A stretch of 64,000 bases of DNA, from assembly GCA_024707265.1 (NCBI GenBank), contig JANQAB010000002.1:826188-890187 (forward strand), read 5' to 3'. Shown piece by piece: positions 39,684 to 48,935 of the stretch. This stretch comes from Sporocytophaga sp. GTDB taxonomy: Bacteria > Bacteroidota > Bacteroidia > Cytophagales > Cytophagaceae. The notes beneath the pieces were generated by a model, which worked only from the letters and a program-made list of their open reading frames with translations, did not search any database and was not told the origin of the DNA. The translations under genes were made by a program, and so were the position numbers. Each line of letters opens with the position of its first letter. The first letter of the stretch is position 1.

Positions 39684-40793
39684 ATGTTTGATGAATTGAC
39701 AAGTCTGAAGGTACAGGCAGCCGAATTATCAGCTATAATTGATTGCATACCTGATGCCGTATACATTGGGGGGCCTAACGGTATCCTGAGAGCAAACAGG
39801 AAAGCCCTGGATATGTTCGGATTTGATACGCTGGATGAGCTTAATCAACAGATAGAGATTCTGGCAGATAAGATTAAAACCAGAGATCTGCATACTGGTA
39901 AAAGGCTGGCTACGGAAGAGGAACCTTTTTATAAAGCATTTTTAGGTCAAAGCAATGAAAGGGATGTTGTGACAACCCACCTCAAGTCAGGAAAAGAAAT
40001 TATTGTAAGGTGCTCTGCTGCTCCTGTCATCATTGAAGGCAGAATTATAGCTGCGATTGCCATCAATACTGATATTACAGAAAAGATTAACAACAAGCGA
40101 GACCTCGAAAGTGCAATCAAAAGACTGAAAAAGCAGAATGAAGAACTGGATAAATTTGTCTATACAACTTCACATGATCTCAAAGCGCCCCTCAACACTA
40201 TTCATCCCATTCTTCAGATCGTAAAAGATGAAAATAAAGGTGTGTTGAAAAACGATTCAGTAAAACTCCTTGATCTTGCAATAAGCAAGATCAGACACAT
40301 GAATGATTTTATCCGTTCGCTGCTGAAATCAGCTACTACTTTGGAAAAAGTAAAGGAGCTGGTCGATTTGACCAAATTACTTAATAAAGTAATTGCTACA
40401 CTTGACATACCTTCGAACATCAATATTTTTGTTAAACACAATCTTCCTGCAGTCTATTTTCATAAGTATTCCCTTATGCGAATATTTCAAAATCTCTTAT
40501 CAAACGCCATTAAATTTATGGATAAAGAAAATGGTGTGATAAAAATTGATTGCAAAGAATCAAATGATAAGTATATCATATCCATAAGTGATAATGGTCC
40601 TGGAATCCCAAAGCATGAATTAGAGAAAATTTTTGAAAGATTTGGCCAGGTAAATAAAGATGCTTCAAAAGACAGTTCCGGACTTGGACTATCTATTGTC
40701 AAAGATATCATATCAGAAAACAACGGTTCTGTCTGGGCTGAATCTGAAATGAACAAAGGTTCTACTTTTTATTTTACAATCTTTAAACACTAA
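39684..40793 (+). CDS. PAS-domain sensor histidine kinase
   Basis: The 369-residue soluble kinase has a PAS domain (about 10-125: IIDCIPDAVYIGGPNGILRA), a coiled-coil linker, a HisKA box with TTSHDLKAPLNTI (His near residue 165) and a HATPase_c domain (NLLSNAIKFMD, DNGPGIPKHELEKIFERFG, GLGLSIVKDI). No membrane helix is present, so it senses a cytoplasmic cue. No response regulator is adjacent, so it is an orphan here. Sequence and codon use are ordinary. Confidence 0.95.
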   Translation: MFDELTSLKVQAAELSAIIDCIPDAVYIGGPNGILRANRKALDMFGFDTLDELNQQIEILADKIKTRDLHTGKRLATEEEPFYKAFLGQSNERDVVTTHLKSGKEIIVRCSAAPVIIEGRIIAAIAINTDITEKINNKRDLESAIKRLKKQNEELDKFVYTTSHDLKAPLNTIHPILQIVKDENKGVLKNDSVKLLDLAISKIRHMNDFIRSLLKSATTLEKVKELVDLTKLLNKVIATLDIPSNINIFVKHNLPAVYFHKYSLMRIFQNLLSNAIKFMDKENGVIKIDCKESNDKYIISISDNGPGIPKHELEKIFERFGQVNKDASKDSSGLGLSIVKDIISENNGSVWAESEMNKGSTFYFTIFKH

Positions 40794-40865
40794 ACTTCTT
40801 ATTTGAGTTGCTGATGAACAATTAGCTTGTTCTCCTGTTGACTCTGCTGGTCTTTTGTTTATAGC

Positions 40866-41552
40866 ATGCCTCTAGTCAGAAAAAAACATCCATTGGCAAT
40901 AAGATGGTTTCATTGGATAAACTTCCCTATACTCGCACTGATGCTTTGGAGCGGCCTCTGGATTTACTGGGCTAATGATGAATACAGCATTAAGGCCGGA
41001 GGAAAGGTAATTGTAAAATTTTTTCCGGAATGGTTTTATGAAGCTTTCAATGTTCCGTTTAACCTTGCTGTCGGAATGGCCTGGCACTTTGTATTTATGT
41101 GGATATTTATGCTTAACGGATTTTGCTATGTATGTTATACCCTTTTCTCTGGAGAATGGAAGTACTTGGTTCCTGGCAAAGGGTCTTTTAAAAATGCCAT
41201 AAAAATAACACTTCATGACCTCGGTCTGAGTAAAGAATCTCCTTCTGTCACGAAGTTTAACGGTGCTCAGCAAATTGCTTATACAAGTATAATAATTTTC
41301 GGGGCTGGTTCTGTCATTACAGGGTTTGCCATTTACAAGCCTATTCAGCTTTCCTGGCTTACATCTTTTCTCGGTGGCTATCAAACAGCCAGGCTGATAC
41401 ATTTCTTTCTGGCTTTAAGTTATGTTTTCTTTTTTGTTATTCATGTCATCCAGGTAATAAGGGCAGGATGGAATAATTTTAGAGCAATGATTTCAGGTAT
41501 TGAAGTAATATCCATGAACGAACTCACTAAAGAAAATGAAGCCCAGCAATAA
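40866..41552 (+). CDS. Membrane cytochrome b561-type subunit
   Basis: The 228-residue protein has four membrane helices and the haem-ligand pattern of the cytochrome b561/formate dehydrogenase gamma class: AIRWFHWINFP, MAWHFVFMWIF, ARLIHFFLALSY and FFFVIHVIQV. Such subunits pass electrons between quinones and a partner dehydrogenase or reductase. Its stop overlaps the start of the molybdopterin oxidoreductase gene by 17 bp, so the two form a complex or a pair. Confidence 0.88.
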   Translation: MPLVRKKHPLAIRWFHWINFPILALMLWSGLWIYWANDEYSIKAGGKVIVKFFPEWFYEAFNVPFNLAVGMAWHFVFMWIFMLNGFCYVCYTLFSGEWKYLVPGKGSFKNAIKITLHDLGLSKESPSVTKFNGAQQIAYTSIIIFGAGSVITGFAIYKPIQLSWLTSFLGGYQTARLIHFFLALSYVFFFVIHVIQVIRAGWNNFRAMISGIEVISMNELTKENEAQQ

Positions 41553-42339
41553 AAAAGATTTTAAAAACATTTCTGAACAAGAAATGCGCAGGGCAACTAT
41601 CAAGTCGCTTGTTGGCTTTAGTTTGGGCGCCTTTGGACTGCTGGCTGGTATCAAATGGCTCGTTACCGGTTCAGATGCAGCTGGGTTATCACGACCATTG
41701 AGAAAGATTCTTGAGGCGAACAGAAAAGTTGCGGGTATATTGTACAGTAATAAAAATCTGGCGCCTGTTTTCTCCAAGGAGCAGGCAGTTTCGGTACCCA
41801 GACTTAATGGAACTATTGGTCTTGAAAGTTCAATTGACTTGGGTGGTTGGGTGCTCAGTATTCAAAATAATGGGAACATACGTGGATTGAATAAGACCTC
41901 AATGGAGCTGACTATTGACGAGATTAAGAAGCTACCCAAAACAGAGCTTACCTTTGAGTTTAAATGTATTGAAGGGTGGAGTGAAATTTCCAATTGGGGT
42001 GGTACTAAATTTTCTGACTTTATGAGAGTATACGGGCTGGGAGGGCTTGAGGCTGATAACGAAAATAAGAATCTTACTGAGTACGTTAGTCTTGAAACCC
42101 CTGATGAGGCTTATTATGTTGGTCTTGATATGGAAAGTGCTTTACATCCTCAAACTTTACTTTGCTATGAGATGAATGGTCTACCACTTTCCTCTGAGCA
42201 TGGAGCCCCACTGCGCCTTATCGTACCTTCAAAATATGGAATCAAAAGTATAAAGAGAATCGGGAAAATAGCCTTTGTTGATCAAAGACCCTCTGATTAT
42301 TGGGCCGAAAGAGGTTATGATTTTTATGCAGGTTTGTAA
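41536..42339 (+). CDS. Sulfite-oxidase-type molybdopterin oxidoreductase
   Basis: The 267-residue protein has an N-terminal membrane segment (about 23-42), then a molybdopterin-binding fold with the Mo-ligand Cys near residue 144 in FKCIEGWSEISNWGG, and LPLSSEHGAPLRLIVPSKYG. It lacks the C-terminal dimerisation domain of eukaryotic sulfite oxidase, like bacterial MsrP/YedY. The membrane segment is not a clear twin-arginine signal: only RR at 18-19 in EMRRATIKS. Its partner is the cytochrome b gene that overlaps it by 17 bp. The likely role is electron transfer from quinol to an oxo-substrate; the substrate is unknown. Confidence 0.85.
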   Translation: MKPSNKKDFKNISEQEMRRATIKSLVGFSLGAFGLLAGIKWLVTGSDAAGLSRPLRKILEANRKVAGILYSNKNLAPVFSKEQAVSVPRLNGTIGLESSIDLGGWVLSIQNNGNIRGLNKTSMELTIDEIKKLPKTELTFEFKCIEGWSEISNWGGTKFSDFMRVYGLGGLEADNENKNLTEYVSLETPDEAYYVGLDMESALHPQTLLCYEMNGLPLSSEHGAPLRLIVPSKYGIKSIKRIGKIAFVDQRPSDYWAERGYDFYAGL

Positions 42340-42341
42340 TT

Positions 42342-42822
42342 TTAATGTACAACTTCTAACAGGTCTTTTTCCAGAGTGTTTTGAGGGCTTTCTACAACTC
42401 TTCCGGCTTCTTTACCATTAACCAAAATAATAAAAGTTGGAATCGAATGTACCTTATATTTTTTTCTCTAGCTTTTCCGGTGATTTTTTACTGCGATCGA
42501 GTAGATACAGCGAAATCTTTTCTCTTTTTATATTGGCCTGATCAGTGATTTTATAAAATCTGGGAAGTTCTCTTTTAGTATCGCCGCACCAGGTACCACC
42601 GAAAACAATGAAAGTAAGTTTACTTCCTTTTTCGGATAATGTTTTTATAACTGTGCTGTCTGGTGCATAGGCATTATAGCCTTCAGAAAACCATGGAAAA
42701 TCTGAATCAACTTTTTTAATGTCGGTTTTCCCCGTCAAATCCTTTTCTCCGGAGCTTTGTGCTACACAGTTATGAATTGCAATGACAGCAATTAGTATTA
42801 GAAGAAAACCCGATATCCGCAT
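42342..42822 (-). pseudogene. Thioredoxin-fold protein with signal peptide, frameshifted
   Basis: The N-terminal part has a signal peptide (about 1-21) and a thioredoxin-like fold with FGGTWCGDTKRELP, a WCxxx motif with only one Cys where WCxxC is usual. The frames meet at T7, 42459-42465. Removing one base gives EKKYKVHSIPTFIILVNGKE, the cis-Pro loop of thioredoxins, and runs to a stop at 42342. The corrected length is about 160 residues. A single Cys at the active site suggests a non-standard redox or binding role. It is convergent with the molybdopterin gene. Confidence 0.85.
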
Positions 42823-42886
42823 ATTAACTTAACCTCATTAATGTCTTTGTGTTTTGCTTACCAGTTTAGAGTGGTAATATAAATCA

Positions 42887-43831
42887 TTATTTTAAATAAT
42901 GAGAAGATAGGTTTTCAACGAGCTTTAAAGTTTTATCTCTGAGTCCAGAAGGCGATATGATCTCTACTTTATTACCCATCATTAATATCCATCTGGCAAA
43001 ATAGTCAAGACTATAGGTGGCAAATCGCATCTGTGCTCCATCTTCTTCTTGATTTTCTTCGATCAGACCAAAGCTATATTTGCTTTCCTGAAGGTGGGGA
43101 AGTATCTCTTTGCTGACTTTAATTTCTACAGAGGAGAGCTCTTCTTCCTGGAGCATTTTATCAAAGTATTCTTTAAGAGTAGGATGTTTGATTCTGAGAA
43201 AAGTTTCTGAAGAAACGTTTATCTTATTGATTCTGTCGAGTCGGAAATCTCTATAACCTTTTCTCAACCTGCAATAGGCAATCAGGTGCCAGTTAGTGCG
43301 GTAAAAGCAGATTCCTATTGGTTCTACATCTCTTTCTGTAGTTTCTCTGGCTGTGGAATAGTCAAGTTTTAAAATTTTATTATTGATAAGAGCGCCTTTT
43401 ATCAGTGTTAGGTTCAGGTCATCTACAGTTGGCTTAGAGTTGGGATATGGCTGAATTAGTATTTTTTGATTCAGGCTGTCCAGCTCATCTTTTTTATCAT
43501 TATCAATGACAGCCCTGACTTTTGTAAGTGCATCATTAAAACTTTTTGCTGTACCCTGATCTGTTTGCTGTTCAATGAATTTTCCTGCTAACAGCAGAGC
43601 TCTTGCTTCTTCATGGGTAAACATAACTGGAGGTAAGTGAAAACCGTCTGTTAGAAAATATCCGACTCCTGCTTCTGCCCCTATAGGGATCCCGCCTTCT
43701 TCAAGTGCTCTTATATCTCTGTATACCGTACGAATGCTGAGGTTGAAATGGGTGGCAAGCTCTTCAGCCTTTACCACCCTTTTGCTTTGCAGTATTGTAA
43801 GTATCGCATGAAGGCGATCTACTCTGTTCAT
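42887..43831 (-). CDS. HTH/WYL-domain transcriptional regulator (YafY type)
   Basis: The 314-residue protein has an HTH_11 domain at the N-terminus (RLHAILTILQSKRVV, then FNLSIRTVYRDIRALEEGG) and a WYL domain (KILKLDYSTARETTERDVEPIGICFYRTNWHLIAY). WYL domains bind nucleotides or other ligands and control DNA binding. The GyrI-like gene lies upstream on the same strand, suggesting a functional link. No operator can be assigned. Confidence 0.92.
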   Translation of the reverse strand: MNRVDRLHAILTILQSKRVVKAEELATHFNLSIRTVYRDIRALEEGGIPIGAEAGVGYFLTDGFHLPPVMFTHEEARALLLAGKFIEQQTDQGTAKSFNDALTKVRAVIDNDKKDELDSLNQKILIQPYPNSKPTVDDLNLTLIKGALINNKILKLDYSTARETTERDVEPIGICFYRTNWHLIAYCRLRKGYRDFRLDRINKINVSSETFLRIKHPTLKEYFDKMLQEEELSSVEIKVSKEILPHLQESKYSFGLIEENQEEDGAQMRFATYSLDYFARWILMMGNKVEIISPSGLRDKTLKLVENLSSHYLK

Positions 43832-43943
43832 ATTTTAACCGGGATTATGCGTATGAAAAATTCTGTTTGATCATCTCATAGGAGGTACTAATTAAATGGA
43901 ATGATGAAACGGAATTTTTCAATGGCTAATGATTAATTTGAAT

Positions 43944-44399
43944 TTAATTTATTCCGATCTGAATTTCGGTAATATTATCATGAGATGCCATACCTGAAAA
44001 ACTTTTATAAACTTCTCTCACCTGATTCGAAGGCTTGATTCCGCTTTTATATACGTTTTCAAAGAGTTGCTGGTAAATGCCCGGAAGGTTTAATAAATCT
44101 CCGTTGTGGGTATGAGAAAGGCATTTATAGTCATCGAATTTTTTGATTTTGTGAATTTCGCTTTTAAAGTTTATGCTTTCCTCTACTGGTAATGCTATTT
44201 CCAGTGTAAATTCTTTGTCTCTGTCATTGGAACAGTTAAAGTAAATGAATTCCATAGGACCGGAAGCTTTTAATCCGCCTTTTGCAACTGCTTCATAAAC
44301 ACCGTCAACAGCTTTATCTGCAAATTCCTTTATTTTGTTAAGTGTTGTTTGTGTTGTAAAACAAAGGTAATGTCCTGATGGGATGAGTTTGGTTTCCAT
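43944..44399 (-). CDS. GyrI-like small-molecule-binding domain protein
   Basis: The protein is 151 residues from the Met at 44399, beginning METKLIPSGHYLCFTTQTTL, with a beta-strand pattern of the GyrI-like/AraC effector-binding fold (GPMEFIYFNCSNDRDKEFTLEIALPVEES). A further in-frame ATG lies 11 codons upstream, but METK fits better. The domain binds hydrophobic or cationic ligands; here it stands alone beside a WYL regulator. Confidence 0.75.
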   Translation of the reverse strand: METKLIPSGHYLCFTTQTTLNKIKEFADKAVDGVYEAVAKGGLKASGPMEFIYFNCSNDRDKEFTLEIALPVEESINFKSEIHKIKKFDDYKCLSHTHNGDLLNLPGIYQQLFENVYKSGIKPSNQVREVYKSFSGMASHDNITEIQIGIN

Positions 44400-44494
44400 T
44401 TTTTTCTTTGAGTTTATGTTAAATAATAACACAAACTTAAAGCCCTCTTATGACAGCCTTATGTCAGCAGTAAATTTAAATCCGGAAAATTTAT

Positions 44495-46105
44495 TTAATA
44501 CAGGACGCTTATCCGGATATAGCTTGCCCCGTTATTAATATTGGCAATGTAGTAACCAATGGGAACAATATTCCCTTTTTCAGATATACCATTCCACTCT
44601 GCAGGTATAGATAGTTCCTTAATTTTATTGCCGCTTTTATCATAGATGACCGCCTTTCCTGTTTCAGAAAAGAAAAATCCGTCTTTATCCCCATCATCAT
44701 TTGGGGTGATGAAAGTCTCATCACAGGGTTCAACAGGGATTTTTATAACATCCGGAAAATCCTTTTGGCAGTTTTCATCTAATGATATTTTAAGGCTGTA
44801 GAATTCGTCAGAAAGTCCGGTGAAGGATCCGAAACTTGACTTAATGGTATTTGCCGTGCTTTGGGACTTTAATTCATAAACGAGTGTTGCAGGATTTTCA
44901 CCTTCCAGTTTAATTAACACTGATCCTGAACCCAGACAATTGATTCCCGATATGCTTAACGTAAGCTTACTCACATCAAGACAAGAAGATACGGATACTA
45001 AAAAAGTATCCGTGCGTAGTGTTACGCCTGGGAAAGACGGATTGGTTATTCTAACAGCATATTTACCTCCATTGGCATTTGTAATATTGGGTATAGTAAG
45101 GATGTCCTCATTGGTTGTTGCTATTTTATTTCCATTAAAATACCATTCGTAAGTATTATTTGTCATCAATGGGTCAATACCAGTGCGTATCGTAAGATCA
45201 GAGAATTCATTGCCATTATGATTATTGACATTAAAGTCTTTCTGAGGATCAAGTTTAAATACGTTTTTGAAATTCGGATATCCGAGTAGTGAGGTGAAAT
45301 CTTCAAATGTAAAATGGTTTAAGTGAAACTCAACCTTCTTTAGCTTTGTAAGGTTGCTGACATCTGGAATTTTAGTTAAAAAGTTTCTGTCAAGGGAAAA
45401 TTCCTGAAGGTTGACGTTTTTACTTACGTTAGGCGTTAATACTATGTTGTTGGTACCTGCATTGATCTTAATTAGGTTTAGATTGTTTTGCAGATCAGGG
45501 AGAGCTTGCAACTGATTTTTCCAGATAGTTAGCTCTTCCAGTAAAGTAATTTTATCAATTGATGGAATTGCTGTAATCTGATTGTTTCCAACATCTATTT
45601 TTTTAAGACTTACCAGGTTGTTTAATTCAGGAAGGGAAGTCAGAAAATTATTGGATGCAATAAGTTGAACCAATGCCGTATTCCCACTCAGATCAGGTAA
45701 AGAAGTAAGAGCGTTGTTATAAAGAAACAGTGTTTTAAGTTTGGTAAGATTACTTAAGTCAGGAATAGTAGTAAGGTTGTTAAAAGTAAGTTCTATTCTT
45801 GTTATTTCCTTCAGGCCTGAAATGTCCGGAATCGAAGTAAGCTGGTTATTGTTCGCTTTTAATACTTCAAGACTGGTGAAATACTGAATGCCTTCCAATG
45901 TTTGAATGTTTTTTTCCGAACAGTCAAGAGTGCCGTCTATATCTTTCGCTTTTTCTAAAATCAGACTATCATTTTTAATGGCTTTGGAAAATTCTTTTTT
46001 CAGGAAGGCAAGAAAGTTCTTGTCAGGAATGGCAATATTCTGTGCCTGTAGAATACCTTGAATTCCACAAAAAAGAATAATTAATATGAATGCCTTTTTT
46101 GTCAT
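44495..46105 (-). CDS. Leucine-rich-repeat surface protein with T9SS type B (CHU_C) sorting domain
   Basis: The 536-residue protein has a signal peptide (about 1-21), nine LRR units of 23 residues (LTSIPDISGLKEITRIELTF and so on) to about residue 275, an Ig-like stretch, and a C-terminal CHU_C-type domain starting ETFITPNDDGDKDGFFF and ending IPIGYYIANIN-like, close to the family FSPNGDGVND pattern. CHU_C domains direct type IX export. It is the third gene of an operon with an ECF sigma factor and anti-sigma factor, each overlapping the next by 4 bp. It probably is a surface adhesin or a cargo whose export is monitored. Confidence 0.88.
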   Translation of the reverse strand: MTKKAFILIILFCGIQGILQAQNIAIPDKNFLAFLKKEFSKAIKNDSLILEKAKDIDGTLDCSEKNIQTLEGIQYFTSLEVLKANNNQLTSIPDISGLKEITRIELTFNNLTTIPDLSNLTKLKTLFLYNNALTSLPDLSGNTALVQLIASNNFLTSLPELNNLVSLKKIDVGNNQITAIPSIDKITLLEELTIWKNQLQALPDLQNNLNLIKINAGTNNIVLTPNVSKNVNLQEFSLDRNFLTKIPDVSNLTKLKKVEFHLNHFTFEDFTSLLGYPNFKNVFKLDPQKDFNVNNHNGNEFSDLTIRTGIDPLMTNNTYEWYFNGNKIATTNEDILTIPNITNANGGKYAVRITNPSFPGVTLRTDTFLVSVSSCLDVSKLTLSISGINCLGSGSVLIKLEGENPATLVYELKSQSTANTIKSSFGSFTGLSDEFYSLKISLDENCQKDFPDVIKIPVEPCDETFITPNDDGDKDGFFFSETGKAVIYDKSGNKIKELSIPAEWNGISEKGNIVPIGYYIANINNGASYIRISVLY

Positions 46106-47181
46106 TTTACTATTGTTACACTGCCTTGTACCAAACTACCCTTACCTCTGTCAATAACAAAGATATAATATCCCGGCTTAATTTCTCCGCTTTTTCCTTC
46201 TCCGGACCAATGTTCTATATCACCTTCTGCAACTTGTTTTTCAAAATATATATTTCCTGATGAGTCATATATCAACAGCTTTCCTGCTTGGCCATTGGAC
46301 GGAATTTCCCAATGCTCGTCTATAAACGGATTGAAGGAATAGTCTTTAGGGCAGTTTTTGTTTTTCACTGTAAGATGATCATACGTTTTTTTACATCCGT
46401 TGCCATCTGAAATGATAAGTTTATAGGAGCCGGACGCTAAACTGGTTGCATCTTTAATTTCATCACCATTAAATACTGTGTACGTATATGGCTCCGTTCC
46501 TCCTTTTATTTGCTGAACTCTTATTGCTCCTTGCTCTTCTCCCTCGCAGGTTTCAATTGTCTTAACAGAAGCCGTCAATTCTGTTTTCTCACATGGGCTC
46601 AGGCTTGATTTTTCTTCAGAACTAATTTTATCTGAGGTATTTGAAATGACAGGTTCATTTTCCCCTTGATCCTGCAAATCCAATTGAATGGTAGGAAGAC
46701 TCTCAGTTGTAACAGCAGGAGCAACAGATTCCGAAACCACAATCTTGTTGCTATTCTTGTCTACAGTATTTTTCTGAGCTGCTTTAGAGTTCTTTTCAAA
46801 TAATGGTTTTGAAGGTAATGACTCATTGCTTTCAGGAGTAGTTTCCTGAATTTCCTGATAATGGTTATATGCTGGTTTCTCCGAATTATTCTGATACCAG
46901 AACCATCCTGCTAAACCAAGAAGAGTTGCAGCAAAAATTGTGATGGCTGTATATTTTATCTTTACTGAAGAAGAGTGGTCAGGCTGATTTTTTATCAGTG
47001 CACTTACCTCAAGGAGCCTGTTTTCTATTACAAGATCATCAGCAAGCTCATGAAGCTTTACTTGTCTTGCCAGATCAGGATCACTGGACAATTCTGCTTC
47101 AAATGCCAATAGATTTTCAGTTGTAAGCCTTCCATGGATATAATCTTCAATCTGACTGTATATAGAATCTTCAGGCTTCAT
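46102..47181 (-). CDS. Anti-sigma factor with periplasmic SprB-like repeat and CHU_C-type C-terminus
   Basis: The 359-residue protein has a cytoplasmic N-terminal segment (residues 1-75, DYIHGRLTTENLLAFEAEL, with the usual zinc-less anti-sigma helix pattern), one membrane helix (about 76-94, AITIFAATLLGLAGWFWY), a low-complexity spacer, a SprB-like repeat (AIRVQQIKGGTEPYTYTVF, SGSYKLIISDGNGCKKTY) and a C-terminal domain resembling the T9SS type B sorting domain (KLLIYDSSGNIYFEKQVAE, KPGYYIFVIDRGKG). It overlaps the sigma gene (4 bp) and the LRR cargo gene (4 bp). Domain names are assigned by pattern; CHU_C likeness is moderate because the SPNGDG motif is not complete. Confidence 0.78.
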   Translation of the reverse strand: MKPEDSIYSQIEDYIHGRLTTENLLAFEAELSSDPDLARQVKLHELADDLVIENRLLEVSALIKNQPDHSSSVKIKYTAITIFAATLLGLAGWFWYQNNSEKPAYNHYQEIQETTPESNESLPSKPLFEKNSKAAQKNTVDKNSNKIVVSESVAPAVTTESLPTIQLDLQDQGENEPVISNTSDKISSEEKSSLSPCEKTELTASVKTIETCEGEEQGAIRVQQIKGGTEPYTYTVFNGDEIKDATSLASGSYKLIISDGNGCKKTYDHLTVKNKNCPKDYSFNPFIDEHWEIPSNGQAGKLLIYDSSGNIYFEKQVAEGDIEHWSGEGKSGEIKPGYYIFVIDRGKGSLVQGSVTIVK

Positions 47182-47756
47182 ATTCCTTTTAACTTATCTG
47201 CAAGTGCAGGATTATTTTCTATCTCTTTTATCAATTTTTGTTTACATCTCTGCTGTTGCATTTTTACAGCATCGACAGAGCTGAAGCCCATTCTGATCAT
47301 TATATCCTCCATTAAGAGGTTATAATAAACAGTATTGGTAAGCAGCTCCACACATTTTTCTCCAATTCCTGAGAATAGGGATTTAATCACATTCTCATCA
47401 GTACGCTCTGGCGGGCGATCCCATGGAGAGGGTTCCTGTTCAAATGCTTCATCGCCTATCGTTTCCAGATACTGAATCCTTTGTTCTTTCTTAATTTTAT
47501 TAATCCACAGATTAATGCTGATCCTGTAAAGGTATCCGTAAACCTTGTACTTAGGATCAAATGTATTCTTGATTACTTGTTTATAGAAAAGCAGAAGGCA
47601 GTCCTGAAATACATCAGACGCATCTTCTTTTCTCCCCGAGTTTTTTCGGATATAATTTTCAACAAGAGGAAATACTTTTTTATAAAGATGAGGAATAACT
47701 TCCTTATCTTTGCCATTGCGTATTAAATCCGGTATTTGTTCTTCTGAAATTTTCAC
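47178..47756 (-). CDS. ECF-type sigma factor
   Basis: The 192-residue protein has sigma region 2 (SGRKEDASDVFQDCLLLFYKQ, then YGYLYRISINLWINKIKKEQ) and region 4 (LLTNTVYYNLLMEDIMIRMG, then SVDAVKMQQQRCKQKL). Its stop overlaps the start of the anti-sigma gene by 4 bp, the usual coupled pair. It likely transcribes the locus itself and the divergent porP gene. The target promoter cannot be read with confidence. Confidence 0.93.
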   Translation of the reverse strand: MKISEEQIPDLIRNGKDKEVIPHLYKKVFPLVENYIRKNSGRKEDASDVFQDCLLLFYKQVIKNTFDPKYKVYGYLYRISINLWINKIKKEQRIQYLETIGDEAFEQEPSPWDRPPERTDENVIKSLFSGIGEKCVELLTNTVYYNLLMEDIMIRMGFSSVDAVKMQQQRCKQKLIKEIENNPALADKLKGI

Positions 47757-47843
47757 AAGTTATTTCTAATACATTTCAGGAAACTGTAGGTAACGAAGTG
47801 GAGTAAATAATTTTAAATGTTCACTTTTGAATTTTAAAACCGG

Positions 47844-48710
47844 ATGCGCATTAGTCTTTTTAATATATTCTTTTTTTTATATCTGACTGCAAATGCGCAG
47901 GTTACAGATGTGTTTCCTGAAAATTATACAACATACTTTAATAATACGGCAATTGTTAATCCTGGATTTGTGCAGGAAGATTCTAAAGCAGAATTTTTTT
48001 CCATGTACAGACAAAGAACCGGGGCATTCCAGAAGATTGCCAGTTATTCAGTGACTTGCAGTAAAGTTTTCAGAAAGGAAAACAATGCAGCCCATCTTGC
48101 CAGGGTATTTTTTTCAAATGACAAAGAAGGTCCATATATTAATAAACCCAGATTTTATTTTAACTATGCATATGCTATTCCTCTTGCAGAAGAAACTTCT
48201 CTTTCAGCTGGTTTAGCAGCAGGATTTACACAAGTTTATTTTTCAGCACCTTCCGCAACTGCATCCGGTAACTCAACGATGCCAGACGGGGCGATCGGTA
48301 TCACCTTCAGGAGAAAAAATTTTTTTTCAGGAATATCTTCACAACAGGCTTTCAATGCAGAATCTAATCCTTTAAAGGCCAATGTAAAACTCAGAAGGTA
48401 CTATAATTTTTTACTAAGTCAGGAAAAAGACTTAAGCCCTTCACTAAAGTTGAGAGGTAATTTTATGTATCAGCTATTACCATCAAATACAGATCTTTTA
48501 AATATAGTCCTGGAAGGAAGTTACAACGACATTTTCAGGTTAGGTGGGGCATACAAAAGCAGGGAAGGTCTTGCTTTAATCGGGTCTGTGGAGGCCAATC
48601 TTGGGGATGATAAAATTTTTATATGTTTTGCCTATAATACTGGTGTTTTAAGTAAATTAAAGTATGGCTTTAACTCTATAGAGATAAATTTCGGTTATAA
48701 GATAAACTGA
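47844..48710 (+). CDS. PorP/SprF-family T9SS outer-membrane protein
   Basis: The 288-residue protein has a signal peptide (about 1-18, ending NAQ) and matches the PorP/SprF beta-barrel pattern: NNTAIVNPGFVQEDSKAEFF, YRQRTGAFQK, then barrel strands to INFGYKIN. PorP/SprF proteins act in type IX secretion and in surface display of SprB-type adhesins. It is divergent from the ECF sigma operon by about 87 bp, so regulation by this sigma factor is likely. It is often found next to CHU_C cargo genes. Confidence 0.88.
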   Translation: MRISLFNIFFFLYLTANAQVTDVFPENYTTYFNNTAIVNPGFVQEDSKAEFFSMYRQRTGAFQKIASYSVTCSKVFRKENNAAHLARVFFSNDKEGPYINKPRFYFNYAYAIPLAEETSLSAGLAAGFTQVYFSAPSATASGNSTMPDGAIGITFRRKNFFSGISSQQAFNAESNPLKANVKLRRYYNFLLSQEKDLSPSLKLRGNFMYQLLPSNTDLLNIVLEGSYNDIFRLGGAYKSREGLALIGSVEANLGDDKIFICFAYNTGVLSKLKYGFNSIEINFGYKIN

Positions 48711-48935
48711 CAGGGATAAGATACTTGTTTTCGGCGAATTGTTTAACAATTTATTAGAATAGTTAAAAAACAATAAAAATGATTTTTAGTTATGAGTATT
48801 CAAAATACTTAATTTTGGGTATTGTTTAAGTGTTTAATTATTAATAAGTTGGCTTCTCTTAGGTCGAAAAGTTTTTTTACTTTTATCTTTAAGGTCTTTT
48901 GAATTCAGTTAAATAAATCTTTTAAAGATTCAATT

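Noticed and set aside
44509..44733. Reading inside the LRR gene
   Set aside because: It is a shadow in another frame of the CHU_C-domain coding region.
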